This document shows, one piece after another, positions 9,551 through 18,622 of a stretch of DNA of 64,000 nt. Made by a program: the position numbers and the translations under genes. Source of the stretch: Streptomyces sp. NBC_01142 (GTDB taxonomy: Bacteria > Actinomycetota > Actinomycetes > Streptomycetales > Streptomycetaceae); NCBI RefSeq assembly GCF_026341125.1, contig NZ_JAPEOR010000002.1, forward strand, positions 2,306,501 through 2,370,500, read 5' to 3'. The number at the start of each line of letters is the position of its first letter. Within the stretch, counting starts at the first letter, position 1. The notes beneath the pieces were generated by a model that searched no databases, was not told where the DNA came from, and saw nothing but the letters and a program-made list of their open reading frames with translations.

Positions 9551-11953
9551 ATGTCGACTCTGGAATCCGCGCGCGGCCGAGCCGCTGCCCTCGCCGCGCT
9601 GATCACCGTGGGGGCCGTGTGCGCCGGCGACGCCGTCGCCCGCAGCTTCCCCTTCGGACCGCACACCCGCAGCGTGAACGACCTCGGCAACCAGTTCGTG
9701 CCGTTCCATGCGCATCTGTGGGATCTGCTGCACGGCCGGTCCGACGGCGGGCTGCTGCTCAACTGGCAGTCCGGGTACGGGACCAGCTTCCTTCCCGACC
9801 TCGGCACCTATCTGACGAGCCCGTTCTCCCTGCTGGTCGGCCTCTTCCCACGGGAGGACATCGACCTCGCCGTCTATGTGATCACGGTGCTGAAGATGGC
9901 GACCGCGGCGGCCGCCATGACCTGGCTGCTGCTGTCGCTGCACAGGGACAGGGGCGGGCGGTGGTGGATGGCCGGGGTCCTCGGCGCCTCGTACGCGCTG
10001 TGCGGCTGGTCGGTCGTCGAGGCGTCGTACAACCCGATGTGGATGGACGGGCTGATCGCCTTCCCGCTGCTGTGCCTGGTCGGCGAGTGGGCACGGAAGG
10101 GAAGGCGGCCGGTCCTCGGCCCGGTGATCGTCGCCGTGGCGTGGATCGCCAACTTCTACACCGCCTACATGGCCACCATCGGCGCCGCGCTGATCCTCGC
10201 CGTACGGCTGCTGCTGGAGGAGACGGAGGCGCGGCAGCGGATTCGAGCGCTGCTGCGGGCCACTTGGACCGTGCTGCTCGGCATCGCGCTGGCCGCACCC
10301 GTCCTGGTCCCCGTCTTCCTCGGCTCCCGGCACGCCTACCCGGGCTGGACGAAGGAGTTCGCGCCCGCCGGATGGTCCGATGTGTTCGCCCGCGCGCTCC
10401 CGGCGACGTACAGCTTCTTCACGCCCGCGGTCTTCATCGGCGGCGGGACGCTGCTGCTGGCCTGCGCGCTCGCCTTCCACCGCGGGGTGCCGCGGCGCGA
10501 GCGGTGGGTGTGGACGGGGCTCGCGGCGGCGGTCGCCCTGTCCCTGCAGTGGGAGCCGACGCACCTGGTGTGGCATGTCTTCGCGACGCCCAACGGCAGC
10601 CCGTACCGGCAGACTTTCGTGTTCGCCGGGATCCTGGTCATCACCGCCTGGACCGGCCTCTCGTACGCGTGGCCCGGGCGGCGCGCCCTGCTCGGCGGCG
10701 GCGCCGCGGTGGCCGTGATCGCGCTCGGGGCAACCGCCAGCGACCTCGTCACCGCCTGGACGTTCCCGCTGGCCGCAGCCGGGCTTGCGGCGGCGGCGGC
10801 CGGTCTGGTGCTGGCCGGGCGCGGCAGGTTCGCCGTGCTCGCCGCGCTGCTGCTCAGCGGCGCGCTGGTCGGGCAGGCCGCCGCGACCACGGCATACGCC
10901 GACCGGCAGCGGCTGGGCAGGCTGGACGACTATCCGGCCTGGGGCGGGCGGCACAGCGAGCGGGCCGCGGCCGTGGCGAAGGCCGACGACTGGCCCGGGT
11001 ACCGCACCGACCCCGGCCGTGACCAGATCACCGGCAACGATCCCATCCTGATGGGCGGCCAGGGCGGTTCGTACTACAGCAGCCACACCCCCGATGTGCT
11101 CACCCGCACCCTGGCCGCGCTCGGTTCGGGCTGGACGTCCAACGGCCGCAGTCTGCAGTCCCTGGACAATCCGGTCACGGACGCGATCTTCTCCGTCGGC
11201 GCGCGGGTGCGCACATCGCCCGGCAAGGACCCGTCCGTGACGCGGGCGCAGACCCCGCCGCTGCTGACCGTACGGCCGCGGGGGCCCGAACCCCGCTACG
11301 GCTGGAACCCGTTCCGCAATCAGGAAATGCTGCTCGGCGCAGAGGTCTACAGCTCTCCGGTCGCGGGCTCCTGCCCCGTCGGCAGCGACGTCTTCCTCTG
11401 GGCGCCGAACTACACCGGCAAGGCCAGGCTCGGCGACGCGCCGTGGGTGACACTGCGCGGCGGACAGCCCAAGCGGCGTGCCGCGCTCGCCCCGCTCGGG
11501 ACGGTGAACTCCCCGGGAGCGACGGTGAGTTACAGCCGCGGCAACCCTCGCACGACCATCGGTTGCCTGGACCGGGCGAAGCTGACCGCGGCCGTCGACA
11601 GAATGAAGGCGACCGGCGCGGTGTCGGTCGAGGTCGGCGACAGCGGCGTACGGGCCGAACTCCCGCCCGGCACCACGGGGACGGCCGTGCTCGCCGCGCC
11701 CCGGATCGCGGGGTGGAGCTGCAACGGCATGCCGGCGGACTCCTACCTCGGGCTCGTCGCCGTACCCCTGGACGGCACGAGGACGACGGTCGACTGCTCC
11801 TTCCGGCCGCCGGGACTGCGCGCCGGTACGGCGGTGGGGGCGGCGGGACTGCTGACACTGGCGGGCCTGGCGTTCCTGCCGCTGGTGCGGACGCGGCGGA
11901 AGACGGACATGCGGGCGCCTTCCGGGAGCGACTCCGTGACGACGGCCGCGTAG
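9551..11953 (+). CDS. YfhO family multi-spanning membrane protein
   Basis: An 800-residue protein with an N-terminal helix, many hydrophobic segments across residues 90–460 (for example AVYVITVLKMATAAAAMTWLLL and VLLGIALAAPVLVPVFLG) and an extracytoplasmic region of about 320 residues, closed by a last helix near 765–785. The conserved NDLGNQFVPFHAHLWDLL and FYTAYMATIGAALIL segments match YfhO, a GT-C-like family linked in Bacillus to glycosylation of lipoteichoic acid. Located head-to-head with the GT2–GtrA pair, it may use the same lipid-linked sugar as donor (inference from context and family). The extracellular part contains scattered Cys and DxD-like acidic residues. The start at 9551 has only weak ribosome complementarity. 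Confidence 0.85.
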   Translation: MSTLESARGRAAALAALITVGAVCAGDAVARSFPFGPHTRSVNDLGNQFVPFHAHLWDLLHGRSDGGLLLNWQSGYGTSFLPDLGTYLTSPFSLLVGLFPREDIDLAVYVITVLKMATAAAAMTWLLLSLHRDRGGRWWMAGVLGASYALCGWSVVEASYNPMWMDGLIAFPLLCLVGEWARKGRRPVLGPVIVAVAWIANFYTAYMATIGAALILAVRLLLEETEARQRIRALLRATWTVLLGIALAAPVLVPVFLGSRHAYPGWTKEFAPAGWSDVFARALPATYSFFTPAVFIGGGTLLLACALAFHRGVPRRERWVWTGLAAAVALSLQWEPTHLVWHVFATPNGSPYRQTFVFAGILVITAWTGLSYAWPGRRALLGGGAAVAVIALGATASDLVTAWTFPLAAAGLAAAAAGLVLAGRGRFAVLAALLLSGALVGQAAATTAYADRQRLGRLDDYPAWGGRHSERAAAVAKADDWPGYRTDPGRDQITGNDPILMGGQGGSYYSSHTPDVLTRTLAALGSGWTSNGRSLQSLDNPVTDAIFSVGARVRTSPGKDPSVTRAQTPPLLTVRPRGPEPRYGWNPFRNQEMLLGAEVYSSPVAGSCPVGSDVFLWAPNYTGKARLGDAPWVTLRGGQPKRRAALAPLGTVNSPGATVSYSRGNPRTTIGCLDRAKLTAAVDRMKATGAVSVEVGDSGVRAELPPGTTGTAVLAAPRIAGWSCNGMPADSYLGLVAVPLDGTRTTVDCSFRPPGLRAGTAVGAAGLLTLAGLAFLPLVRTRRKTDMRAPSGSDSVTTAA

Positions 11954-12160
11954 CCGTTCTCCCCCCGTTCGCCGCCCGTCCGTGATCCTGAACGCCGCAC
12001 GCACACGACACGCGCACACGGACCGATCGGGACATGTGACGGTACGCAGCGTTCCGTCGTACCGACGTCACAACTCCGTCGCCGCGAGGCCACCAGCACT
12101 TCATCTGCGCAGCATCCCGCTGTGGCCCGCGCGGCGGCGCTCCGGCGTACCTTCCCCAGC

Positions 12161-13090
12161 ATGCCCCCTCTACTTCGGAACCGGCTGGCGAAGCGAGTCC
12201 TGAGCCCGGCCCTCACCATGATCGAACGGCGCATCGAACAGCACGTGAAGCGTGCCACACAGACCTTGCAGACCGATCTCGACGCCCTCCACCGAAAAGT
12301 AGCCGCTCTGCAGACCCCGCAGTACGGACTCAGCCTGCTGGTGGACGGAACGGGCAGAGGCACCCACCGGATGCCCACCGCCTCCCAGATCGACACCCTC
12401 GTACACCAGATACAGAACGTGGCGGACGGCACGGAGCACGCCCGTCGCAGTGTGACCGTCGCCTACCGCACCGTGGTGGCCCTGGAGTCGCTCGGCGTGG
12501 GCCGGCTGGCCGGGTCCACCTCCAATGTGTGCGGAAAGCTCGCCACCGTGCCGCTGCTCTCCCCGCCGAACGGCAACGTCCTCGAAATCGGCACCCTGTA
12601 CGGGATGTTCGCCGCCGGACTGCTGCGGATGCTGCACCGGTCCGGGACCGAACCGCATCTGACGATCGTCGATCCGCTGGCGGGCGCGCAGCTGCAGCCC
12701 GGCACCGTCACACAGCACGTGGATCCCACCGGCACTCCGGTGCGCGAGGACGTCGTCCGGGCCAACCTGGCCCTCGGCGGCGTCGGTTCAGTGGTCGAGG
12801 CGCGCATCCAGCAGGGCTTCTCGGGTGATCCGGAGGTGCGGGCCACCGTCGCCGACCGGGAGTACGGGGTGATCGTGGTGGACGGTGATCACTCCATGGA
12901 CGGGGTGCGGGCCGACCTGGAATGGGTCGAGCAGATCGTGGCTCCCGGCGGGATCGTGGTCATCGACGACTACGGCGACAAGGCCTGGCCCGGCGTACAG
13001 GACGCCCTCGACAAGCATCTGGCGAACGGAACGTCGCGGCTGAGCCTGCTGGGGCGGGTGTCCACCTCGGCGTATCTGCGCGCCGGCTGA
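12161..13090 (+). CDS. class I SAM-dependent methyltransferase
   Basis: About 309 residues from ATG 12161. A GTG start at 12122 adds 13 residues, and neither has a clear ribosome site, so a leaderless transcript is possible. The N-terminal 100 residues are helical and polar (RIEQHVKRATQTLQTDLDALHRKVAAL looks like a coiled coil). The Rossmann methyltransferase core begins near residue 145 with NVLEIGTLYGMFAAGLLRML (motif I), then LTIVDPLAG, IVVDGDHSMDGVRADLEWV and GGIVVIDDYGDKAWPGV. This matches the Methyltransf_24 group. The substrate is unknown; related enzymes sit in surface-polysaccharide or natural-product pathways. The upstream gap (11954–12160) shows no feature. Confidence 0.85.
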   Translation: MPPLLRNRLAKRVLSPALTMIERRIEQHVKRATQTLQTDLDALHRKVAALQTPQYGLSLLVDGTGRGTHRMPTASQIDTLVHQIQNVADGTEHARRSVTVAYRTVVALESLGVGRLAGSTSNVCGKLATVPLLSPPNGNVLEIGTLYGMFAAGLLRMLHRSGTEPHLTIVDPLAGAQLQPGTVTQHVDPTGTPVREDVVRANLALGGVGSVVEARIQQGFSGDPEVRATVADREYGVIVVDGDHSMDGVRADLEWVEQIVAPGGIVVIDDYGDKAWPGVQDALDKHLANGTSRLSLLGRVSTSAYLRAG

Positions 13091-13116
13091 CCGTCCGGCC
13101 GCCGTCCCCCGGCGGG

Positions 13117-14664
13117 TTATCCGCCGCGCAGCTGCTGCTGCCGGTCGAGCGCACGTCGCAGCTCGACCGGCAGTGGGTGGTAGGGCCCGTACGCCCGTTC
13201 CGTGTCGTACAGCAGGCCCTGGAACTGCTGCCGCGCCGCCATGTGGTCGCCCACCGCGAGCAGCAGATGCCCGATACGGTGCCGGACGTCGAAGGCGCGC
13301 GCGGCATCCGCGCCGCCCGACTGCTGGTTCTCGTAGTACGGCAGGACCGCCCGGTACTCCGCGAGCGCGGCGGCCGGCTCACCGAGCTGCTCCAGGCACT
13401 GCCCGGCGTCGTAGCGGAACTGCAGCGTCTGCCGGTCGGCCGGGCCCGCCTCGGCGGCCCGGTCGTCGGCCAGCCGGCGCAGCTCGGGCAGCGCGCGGCG
13501 GTACTGCCCGTCCATCAGCGTCGAGGCGTACTGCTTGCGCAGGATCCGTACGACCGGGGAGTGCTCGCCGTGCTCGGCGGCGGCCGCCGGGAGGATCCCG
13601 CCGAGGATGTCCACGGCCCGGGTGATGCTGCCCTCGCCGAGGAGGCGCTTGACCTCGTCGACGGCGGCCGCGACATCCGGGCGGGGGGCGGGCGGCGGCG
13701 GGGGTGTCACGGGCGGCGGCGGTGCGGTGACGCGGTCCGGCCAGGGGGCGTGCGGGCGCAGGAAGGGACGGGTCGGGTCGAGCGGTCCGGTCCCCGGACT
13801 CCGTCCGGGAGGCCCCAAGGGGGCGCCGCGGCCGGGCAGCAGCGGTTCGAGCGTCTCGTACACCTCCTGCGCGCCGGCCGGGCGGTGCTGCGGGTCCTTG
13901 GCGAGCAGCCGCAGCACGAGCGCTTCGAGCTGCTCCGGTATGTCGGGGCGCAGCTGACGGACCGGGAGCGGCGGCTCGTACAGATGGCGGTGCAGGACGC
14001 CGAGGGCGGTGGAGCCCGCGAACGGAACGTTCCCGCTGAGGAGTTCGTGCAGCAGCACGCCGAGGGCGTAGAGATCGGTGTACGGGCCGACCGCACCGCC
14101 CATCGCCTGCTCGGGTGCCATGTAGGCGGGGCTGCCGATGGGCGAACCGGTGTGGGTGAGGCGGGTGGTGTCGGTGTCGATGACGGAGGCGACCCCGAGG
14201 TCGAGGACGGTGACCGTGCCGTCGGGCTTCACCATGACGTTCCGCGGCTTGAGGTCGCGGTGGACGATCGGCACGGCGTGCACGGCGGCGAGCACGGCGC
14301 ACAGCTGCGCGGCGACGGAGACCGCCCATGGCCAGGGGTACGGATCGTGCTCGGCAATATGGTCGGCGAGGTCCGCGCCCTCGACGTACTGCATGACGAG
14401 GAAGAGTTCGTCGCCGTCGCTGCCCGCGTCATGGACGGTGACCAGGCCCGGGTGGGAGACCTGGGCGGTCACCCGGCACTCGCGGACGAAGCGGCGGCGC
14501 ATCTCGTCGGCGGCGGTGGCGGCTGCCATGTGGTCGGGGCGGAGCAGCTTGACGGCGACGCGGCGGTCGAGGCGTTGGTCGTACGCCGTCCAGACCTGGC
14601 CCATGCCGCCCTGGCCGATGACGGTCGAGAGCTCGTAACGGCTCGCGATGACGCGTCCGTTCAC
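13117..14664 (-). CDS. serine/threonine protein kinase with C-terminal helical repeat region
   Basis: A 515-residue Hanks-type kinase starting at GTG 14664, which overlaps the upstream stop as GTGA. Kinase landmarks are the Gly loop GQGGMGQV (17–24), Lys39 in VAVKLL, HRDLKPRN with catalytic Asp137, DLG (Asp155) in place of DFG, and SPAYMAPEQ. A Pro-rich linker (about 300–350) leads to a ~160-residue C-terminal helical region resembling tetratricopeptide repeats (YRRALPELRRLADD…AALAEYRAVLPYYENQ…MAARQQFQGLLYDTERAYGPYHPLPVELR). There is no transmembrane segment, unlike PknB, but the cotranscribed gene upstream supplies a membrane protein. The downstream gene is convergent, 26 bp away. Targets unknown. 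Confidence 0.92.
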   Translation of the reverse strand: MNGRVIASRYELSTVIGQGGMGQVWTAYDQRLDRRVAVKLLRPDHMAAATAADEMRRRFVRECRVTAQVSHPGLVTVHDAGSDGDELFLVMQYVEGADLADHIAEHDPYPWPWAVSVAAQLCAVLAAVHAVPIVHRDLKPRNVMVKPDGTVTVLDLGVASVIDTDTTRLTHTGSPIGSPAYMAPEQAMGGAVGPYTDLYALGVLLHELLSGNVPFAGSTALGVLHRHLYEPPLPVRQLRPDIPEQLEALVLRLLAKDPQHRPAGAQEVYETLEPLLPGRGAPLGPPGRSPGTGPLDPTRPFLRPHAPWPDRVTAPPPPVTPPPPPAPRPDVAAAVDEVKRLLGEGSITRAVDILGGILPAAAAEHGEHSPVVRILRKQYASTLMDGQYRRALPELRRLADDRAAEAGPADRQTLQFRYDAGQCLEQLGEPAAALAEYRAVLPYYENQQSGGADAARAFDVRHRIGHLLLAVGDHMAARQQFQGLLYDTERAYGPYHPLPVELRRALDRQQQLRGG

Positions 14665-15335
14665 CGGCCCTGCTCCTTGCGGAGGTAGTCGCTGAGCTCG
14701 TCGAGCTCGGCGCGGACCTGGTCGATGCGGGGCTTCTCGGGCGCGGGCTGGGGCGGTTGCTGAGGCTGCCGCTGTGGCTGGGGCTGGACGGGGGGCTGAG
14801 GCTGCCGCTGTGGCTGGGGCTGGGCGGGGGGCTGGACCGGCGGCAGGCCGTGCTGCGGGGGCCGGGCGGGCGGGTAGCCGTATCCCGTCGACTGCGGCGG
14901 CAGCCCGTACGGCACGGTCGGCACGGTGTACGGCGATCCGGCCTGCGGCGGCTGCGCCCAGGCCGGCCGCGGCTCCTGGTAGTACCGGATGTCGGCCACC
15001 AGATAGTGCGTGGGCACGCCGATCGCGAGCCCGAGCAGAACCGCCAGCGCCACGAAGTCGATGGGGCGCGGCTCGTCCTCCTGCCCCTTCGACACCTCGC
15101 CTTCCGTACCGAAGCTGCCGATGACCACCAGCGAGGCGATGATCAGGGCGAGCGAGATCCAGAACAGCAGCCAGTCCAGCCGGCGGCGGCGCATGATCGC
15201 GATCCGCAGCATGGTGGCCCAGGCCAGAAAACCGAAACTGAGCAGCGCGAGAGCCACGAACAGCGTGCGCAGCACGATGAGCAGCGCGGTCGGCGGTCGC
15301 TTGGGCTGCGGCGGTGCATAGCCGTGGCCGTGCAT
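14661..15335 (-). CDS. membrane protein with Pro/Gln-rich cytoplasmic tail
   Basis: 224 residues from ATG 15335, which has AGGAG 5 nt upstream; an in-frame extension to 15401 lacks a ribosome site. Three hydrophobic helices are visible: ALLIVLRTLFVALALLSFGFLAW, LLFWISLALIIASLVVIGSF and FVALAVLLGLAIGVPTHYLV. The C-terminal half is Pro/Gln-rich, with alternating PQPQRQP repeats, and ends in an amphipathic helix (IDQVRAELDELSDYLRKEQGR). No recognised family. The stop overlaps the kinase start, so the two proteins are made together; a role as membrane anchor or substrate of the kinase is an inference. Gene spacing to the upstream DNA methylase is about 100 bp. Confidence 0.75.
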   Translation of the reverse strand: MHGHGYAPPQPKRPPTALLIVLRTLFVALALLSFGFLAWATMLRIAIMRRRRLDWLLFWISLALIIASLVVIGSFGTEGEVSKGQEDEPRPIDFVALAVLLGLAIGVPTHYLVADIRYYQEPRPAWAQPPQAGSPYTVPTVPYGLPPQSTGYGYPPARPPQHGLPPVQPPAQPQPQRQPQPPVQPQPQRQPQQPPQPAPEKPRIDQVRAELDELSDYLRKEQGR

Positions 15336-15437
15336 TCCTGCTCCTGGAGGCCTGGGGACGAGGTCGGACAAGGGTCTGAGCGTATACACCGACAAGGACA
15401 ACCGGCCGGGGGTTGTACCGACCCGTTGTCCGATACC

Positions 15438-17558
15438 TCACTCGGGCAGGACCGTGCCGGTCGTCAGCCCGTCGTACAGCCCCTGAACCAACTGCTCGCC
15501 GAGCCGCCCCGCGAGGCGCAGCGCGTCCTCGAAGGCGGCCAGCGTGCGAAAGCGCTCGCCGTACCGCTGCTGGTCGGCCAGGGGAAGGCGGGGCAGCTGG
15601 AGACGGCGTACGTCGAGCCGGGTCGCGGTGGACGCATAGCTGCTGGCCTGCCGGTTGTTGGCGGTGCCGCGCAGGAATCCGGCGAGGAACCAGGGGTCGA
15701 GCGCGGCCGGATCGGGGTGCAGCAGCTGGAGGTTGCGGCCCAGCGCCGCGCCCGCGGTGGCCTCGTCGACGACGCGGACGACGGATCCGCCGCCGAGTAC
15801 GGGCACGACGACATCGCCCGCCTCGACGCGTACGGGCTCCTCGTCGGAGCCCTCGGGGAGGGTCCCGGAGGGGGCCGTACCGGCGAGGACGTCCTGTTCG
15901 GTGAGCACGGGGACGGGGCCCCGGACGGGGAACGGGCCAGAGCCGGGGGCGGGGACGGAGCCGGGCGAGAGGCCAGGGAAGGGGCCGACGCCTGAGGCCG
16001 ATACGGAGGCGGCGCCGGTACCGCCCGCGTGGATCACCAGAGCGCCCGCGCGGGCCAGTTCACCGACCGTGGTGGCGGGCCAGGGGGCGGGCTCCGACTG
16101 CCCGGCGAGCGCGGGAGTGAGCTCTCCGGTCAGCCGCAGGGTGTCGGTGAGCCGGTCCCGTACGCGCAGCAGCTCGTCCGCCCCGCCGCCGGCCGCCGGG
16201 GGCGGGAGATGCCGGGCGGGGGCCAGGTCCACGTCGTCGTCGAGGAGTTCGATGACCGGGACCGAGCGGCTGACCCCGGGCCGCTCCTCGGCCGTGCCGT
16301 GCCGGTCGAAGGGCCCCCAGGCGTCCAGGACGGCGGTGTGGACGGCCTGCCAGTCGAGCTTGTCGCGGCCGCCGCCGGCTCCGGCCAGCTCGGCGGTGTC
16401 GACGAGCAGCAGCTCGGGCGGCGCGGCCCGGCCCGTACCGGGCTTGCGCAGTACCCAGAGGTGCAGCGGGATGCCGTACGGGGGCGCGGCGCCGGCGGGC
16501 AGGGCGACGACGGCCCGCAGCGCGCCGCGGCGCAGCAGCCCGGCGCGGATACGGCGTCCCGAACGGCGGGAGGCCGCGGCGGGCGGCATCAGCAGAACGG
16601 CGGTGCCGCCGGGGCGCAGCCGGGCGAGCGCGTGCTGGACCCAGGCCAGCTCGGACTCGGTGCGGGCCGGGAAGCCGTACTCCCAGCGGGGGTCGTAGGC
16701 CAGTTCGTCGTGCCCCCAGTTGCGCTCGTTGAACGGCGGGTGGCAGAGCACCGCGTCGGCGTCGGGGTGCGGGAACGCGTCGGCGCGCAGGGTATCGGCT
16801 GCGCGGGCGCGGACGGGGGCGTCGGAGTGCAGCGCGAGGCGCAGGCCGGCGAGCGCGGCGAGGTCGGGCTCGGCGTCCTGCGCGTACAGGGCGGCGGGGC
16901 GCTCGACGGCCCGCAGCAGGGTGCCGGTGCCGGCGGCGGGATCGAGCACGGTCCCGCCGGTGCCGGCGGGAGCGGCGAGGGCGGCCATGAGGGCGGCGGG
17001 GCCGGGCGGAGTGAGCGTGTACTGACGGGGGTTGGCGTCGAGATACCGCCCGAGCAGGAACTCGAAGGCCTGCCGCGCACCCGACTCGGCGGCGAGCTCG
17101 GCGACTCCGCGCAGGAGGGGCACGGATCCGGGCGACGGGGCCGGGAAGAGATCGGCCCGGTCCTCGCCGAAGCGCGCCGTCAGAACCTGCTCCAGCGCCG
17201 ACGGCAGCAGCTCGGCCATCCGCTCGTCGGAGACCGCGGCCAGCTCCAGCCAGGCCGGATGCCTGTCGCGTACGAGCAGCAGGGCGCAGCCTGCCTGCAC
17301 CAGGGCGGTGACCGCGCCGTCCGGATGGCTCGCGAGCTGTTGCCAGATCCGCTCGCGCAGCGGAACCTCGGCGAGTTTGCCCTGGTCACGCAGCCATTGC
17401 TCGATCTCGGCGAGGGCGAAGGACGGGCTGGTCTCGGTGCCGCCGACGGGCTTGGGGAAGTCGGCGTGCCGGCGCCGCCAGTTGCTGACCGCCGCGCGCC
17501 CCACTCCCGCGAGCCGGGCGATTCCGGCCGCGGTCACCTCGCTTGCGTTCTCCGGCAC
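15438..17558 (-). CDS. HTH–N6-DNA methylase fusion with S-subunit-like C-terminus, atypical HPPF motif
   Basis: A 706-residue protein starting at GTG 17558, with GGGAG 8 nt upstream. Residues 8–31 form a helix-turn-helix (AAGIARLAGVGRAAVSNWRRR) and about 175–400 a type I HsdM-like methyltransferase. SAM motif I is DPAAGTG (206–212). The position normally holding (N/D/S)PP(Y/F) is HPPF (273–276), inside CHPPFNERNWG. About 450–706 resembles a single specificity (HsdS) half, with a degenerate TRD and the LPRLPLADQQRYGERFRTL helix. No restriction subunit is adjacent. It could be a solitary methylase, or a nucleic-acid-binding regulator that lost catalysis. Its 5' end faces a DUF4190-like gene across a palindromic promoter. 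Confidence 0.82.
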   Translation of the reverse strand: MPENASEVTAAGIARLAGVGRAAVSNWRRRHADFPKPVGGTETSPSFALAEIEQWLRDQGKLAEVPLRERIWQQLASHPDGAVTALVQAGCALLLVRDRHPAWLELAAVSDERMAELLPSALEQVLTARFGEDRADLFPAPSPGSVPLLRGVAELAAESGARQAFEFLLGRYLDANPRQYTLTPPGPAALMAALAAPAGTGGTVLDPAAGTGTLLRAVERPAALYAQDAEPDLAALAGLRLALHSDAPVRARAADTLRADAFPHPDADAVLCHPPFNERNWGHDELAYDPRWEYGFPARTESELAWVQHALARLRPGGTAVLLMPPAAASRRSGRRIRAGLLRRGALRAVVALPAGAAPPYGIPLHLWVLRKPGTGRAAPPELLLVDTAELAGAGGGRDKLDWQAVHTAVLDAWGPFDRHGTAEERPGVSRSVPVIELLDDDVDLAPARHLPPPAAGGGADELLRVRDRLTDTLRLTGELTPALAGQSEPAPWPATTVGELARAGALVIHAGGTGAASVSASGVGPFPGLSPGSVPAPGSGPFPVRGPVPVLTEQDVLAGTAPSGTLPEGSDEEPVRVEAGDVVVPVLGGGSVVRVVDEATAGAALGRNLQLLHPDPAALDPWFLAGFLRGTANNRQASSYASTATRLDVRRLQLPRLPLADQQRYGERFRTLAAFEDALRLAGRLGEQLVQGLYDGLTTGTVLPE

Positions 17559-17655
17559 CTGACTGACTCCCTCATCCGTACCCACCTGCTGTGTTGCCGA
17601 GCATACCGACGCACACAAGAGACCCCCCTTCACAGTGTGAGTGGATCCAATTTTC

Positions 17656-17695
17656 GTGAACCGTGTTGACTCGGTTCACAGGCTCTGTTGTTATT
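17656..17695 (+). promoter_or_regulatory. palindrome overlapping a putative −35 box
   Basis: GTGAACCG (17656–17663) and its exact complement (17672–17679) flank an 8-bp centre that contains TTGACT (17666–17671). A GTTATT lies 18 bp further on (17690–17695) as a possible −10 for the DUF4190-like gene. A dimeric regulator bound here would block the promoter (inference). Confidence 0.45.
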
Positions 17696-17758
17696 GACCC
17701 ATCGCCACACGGGGCTCTCGACAAGCCCCGACCACACCTGATGTCCCGGAGGGCACCC

Positions 17759-18583
17759 ATGTCCCACGCCATGCAGCAGCCCCAGTACGACCCCCAGCAG
17801 CAGTACGGCCCGCAGGCCCCGGCCCCCCGCCCGGCCCGCAACGGTCTGGGCACGGCCGCCCTGGTGCTGGGCATCATCGGCACCGTGTCGGGCTTCATCC
17901 CCTTCCTCTTCTGGCTGGCCGGCATCCTCGGCCTGATCGCCCTGATCCTGGGCCTGTCGGGCCGGGGCCGGGTGAAGCGCGGCGAGGCGGCCAACAAGGG
18001 CGTGACCACCATCGGCGCCGTCCTCGGACTGGTGGCGCTGATCCTCTCGGTGGTCGGCGCGGTGCTCACCTTCAAGGCCGTGGACGAAGCGGTGGACGAG
18101 ATCAACAAGGCCACCAAGGGCAGCACCGCCACGAAGGAGCCGGCCGGCACAAAGGACAAGGGCGGTGACTCGTCGGGCAAGGACGACAAGAACAAGGGTC
18201 TGGCGGCCGGCGACTCCGCGGCCTACGACGACAAGCTGAAGGTCACCGTCTCCGCGCCCAAGGCCTACACCCCGGACGAGTACGCTGCTGGCCACACCAA
18301 GGGCAACAAGGCCTACCAGGTGACCGTGGTCGTCCAGAACGACGGCAAGGAGAAGTTCGATGCCACCCTGCTGAGCGCCGACGCGCGCGCCGGCGAGGAC
18401 GGCGTCCCGGCCGAGCAGATCTTCGACGGCAAGGTGGGCAGTGGCTTCACCGGCACGATCCTGCCCGGCAAGAAGTCCACGGTGCAGCTCGCCTTCGACG
18501 CCCCCGCCGACGCCAGGACGCTCACGGTCGAGGTCAGCCCCGGCTTCGCCTACGACGCCTCCGTGTGGGAGCTGAAGCTCTGA
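17759..18583 (+). CDS. DUF4190-like membrane protein with DUF4352-like extracellular domain
   Basis: 274 residues from ATG 17759, with GGAGG 6 nt upstream. A Gln/Pro-rich N-terminus (1–25) precedes two transmembrane segments, about 33–58 (LGTAALVLGIIGTVSGFIPFLFWLAG, continuing GILGLIALILGLSGRG) and about 82–105 (VTTIGAVLGLVALILSVVGAVL). Then come a Lys/Thr/Gly-rich linker and a ~120-residue beta domain (VTVSAPKAYTPDE…KAYQVTVVVQNDGKEKFDATLLSADARAG…STVQLAFDAP) resembling the immunoglobulin-like DUF4352 fold. Such proteins are common, abundant Streptomyces envelope proteins of unknown function. Transcription probably starts at the palindromic promoter just upstream; the gene is divergent from the DNA methylase. 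Confidence 0.8.
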   Translation: MSHAMQQPQYDPQQQYGPQAPAPRPARNGLGTAALVLGIIGTVSGFIPFLFWLAGILGLIALILGLSGRGRVKRGEAANKGVTTIGAVLGLVALILSVVGAVLTFKAVDEAVDEINKATKGSTATKEPAGTKDKGGDSSGKDDKNKGLAAGDSAAYDDKLKVTVSAPKAYTPDEYAAGHTKGNKAYQVTVVVQNDGKEKFDATLLSADARAGEDGVPAEQIFDGKVGSGFTGTILPGKKSTVQLAFDAPADARTLTVEVSPGFAYDASVWELKL

Positions 18584-18622
18584 CACCCCGCGCCGCCTGA
18601 ATCCCCCGCTCCCCCTCGGCTC

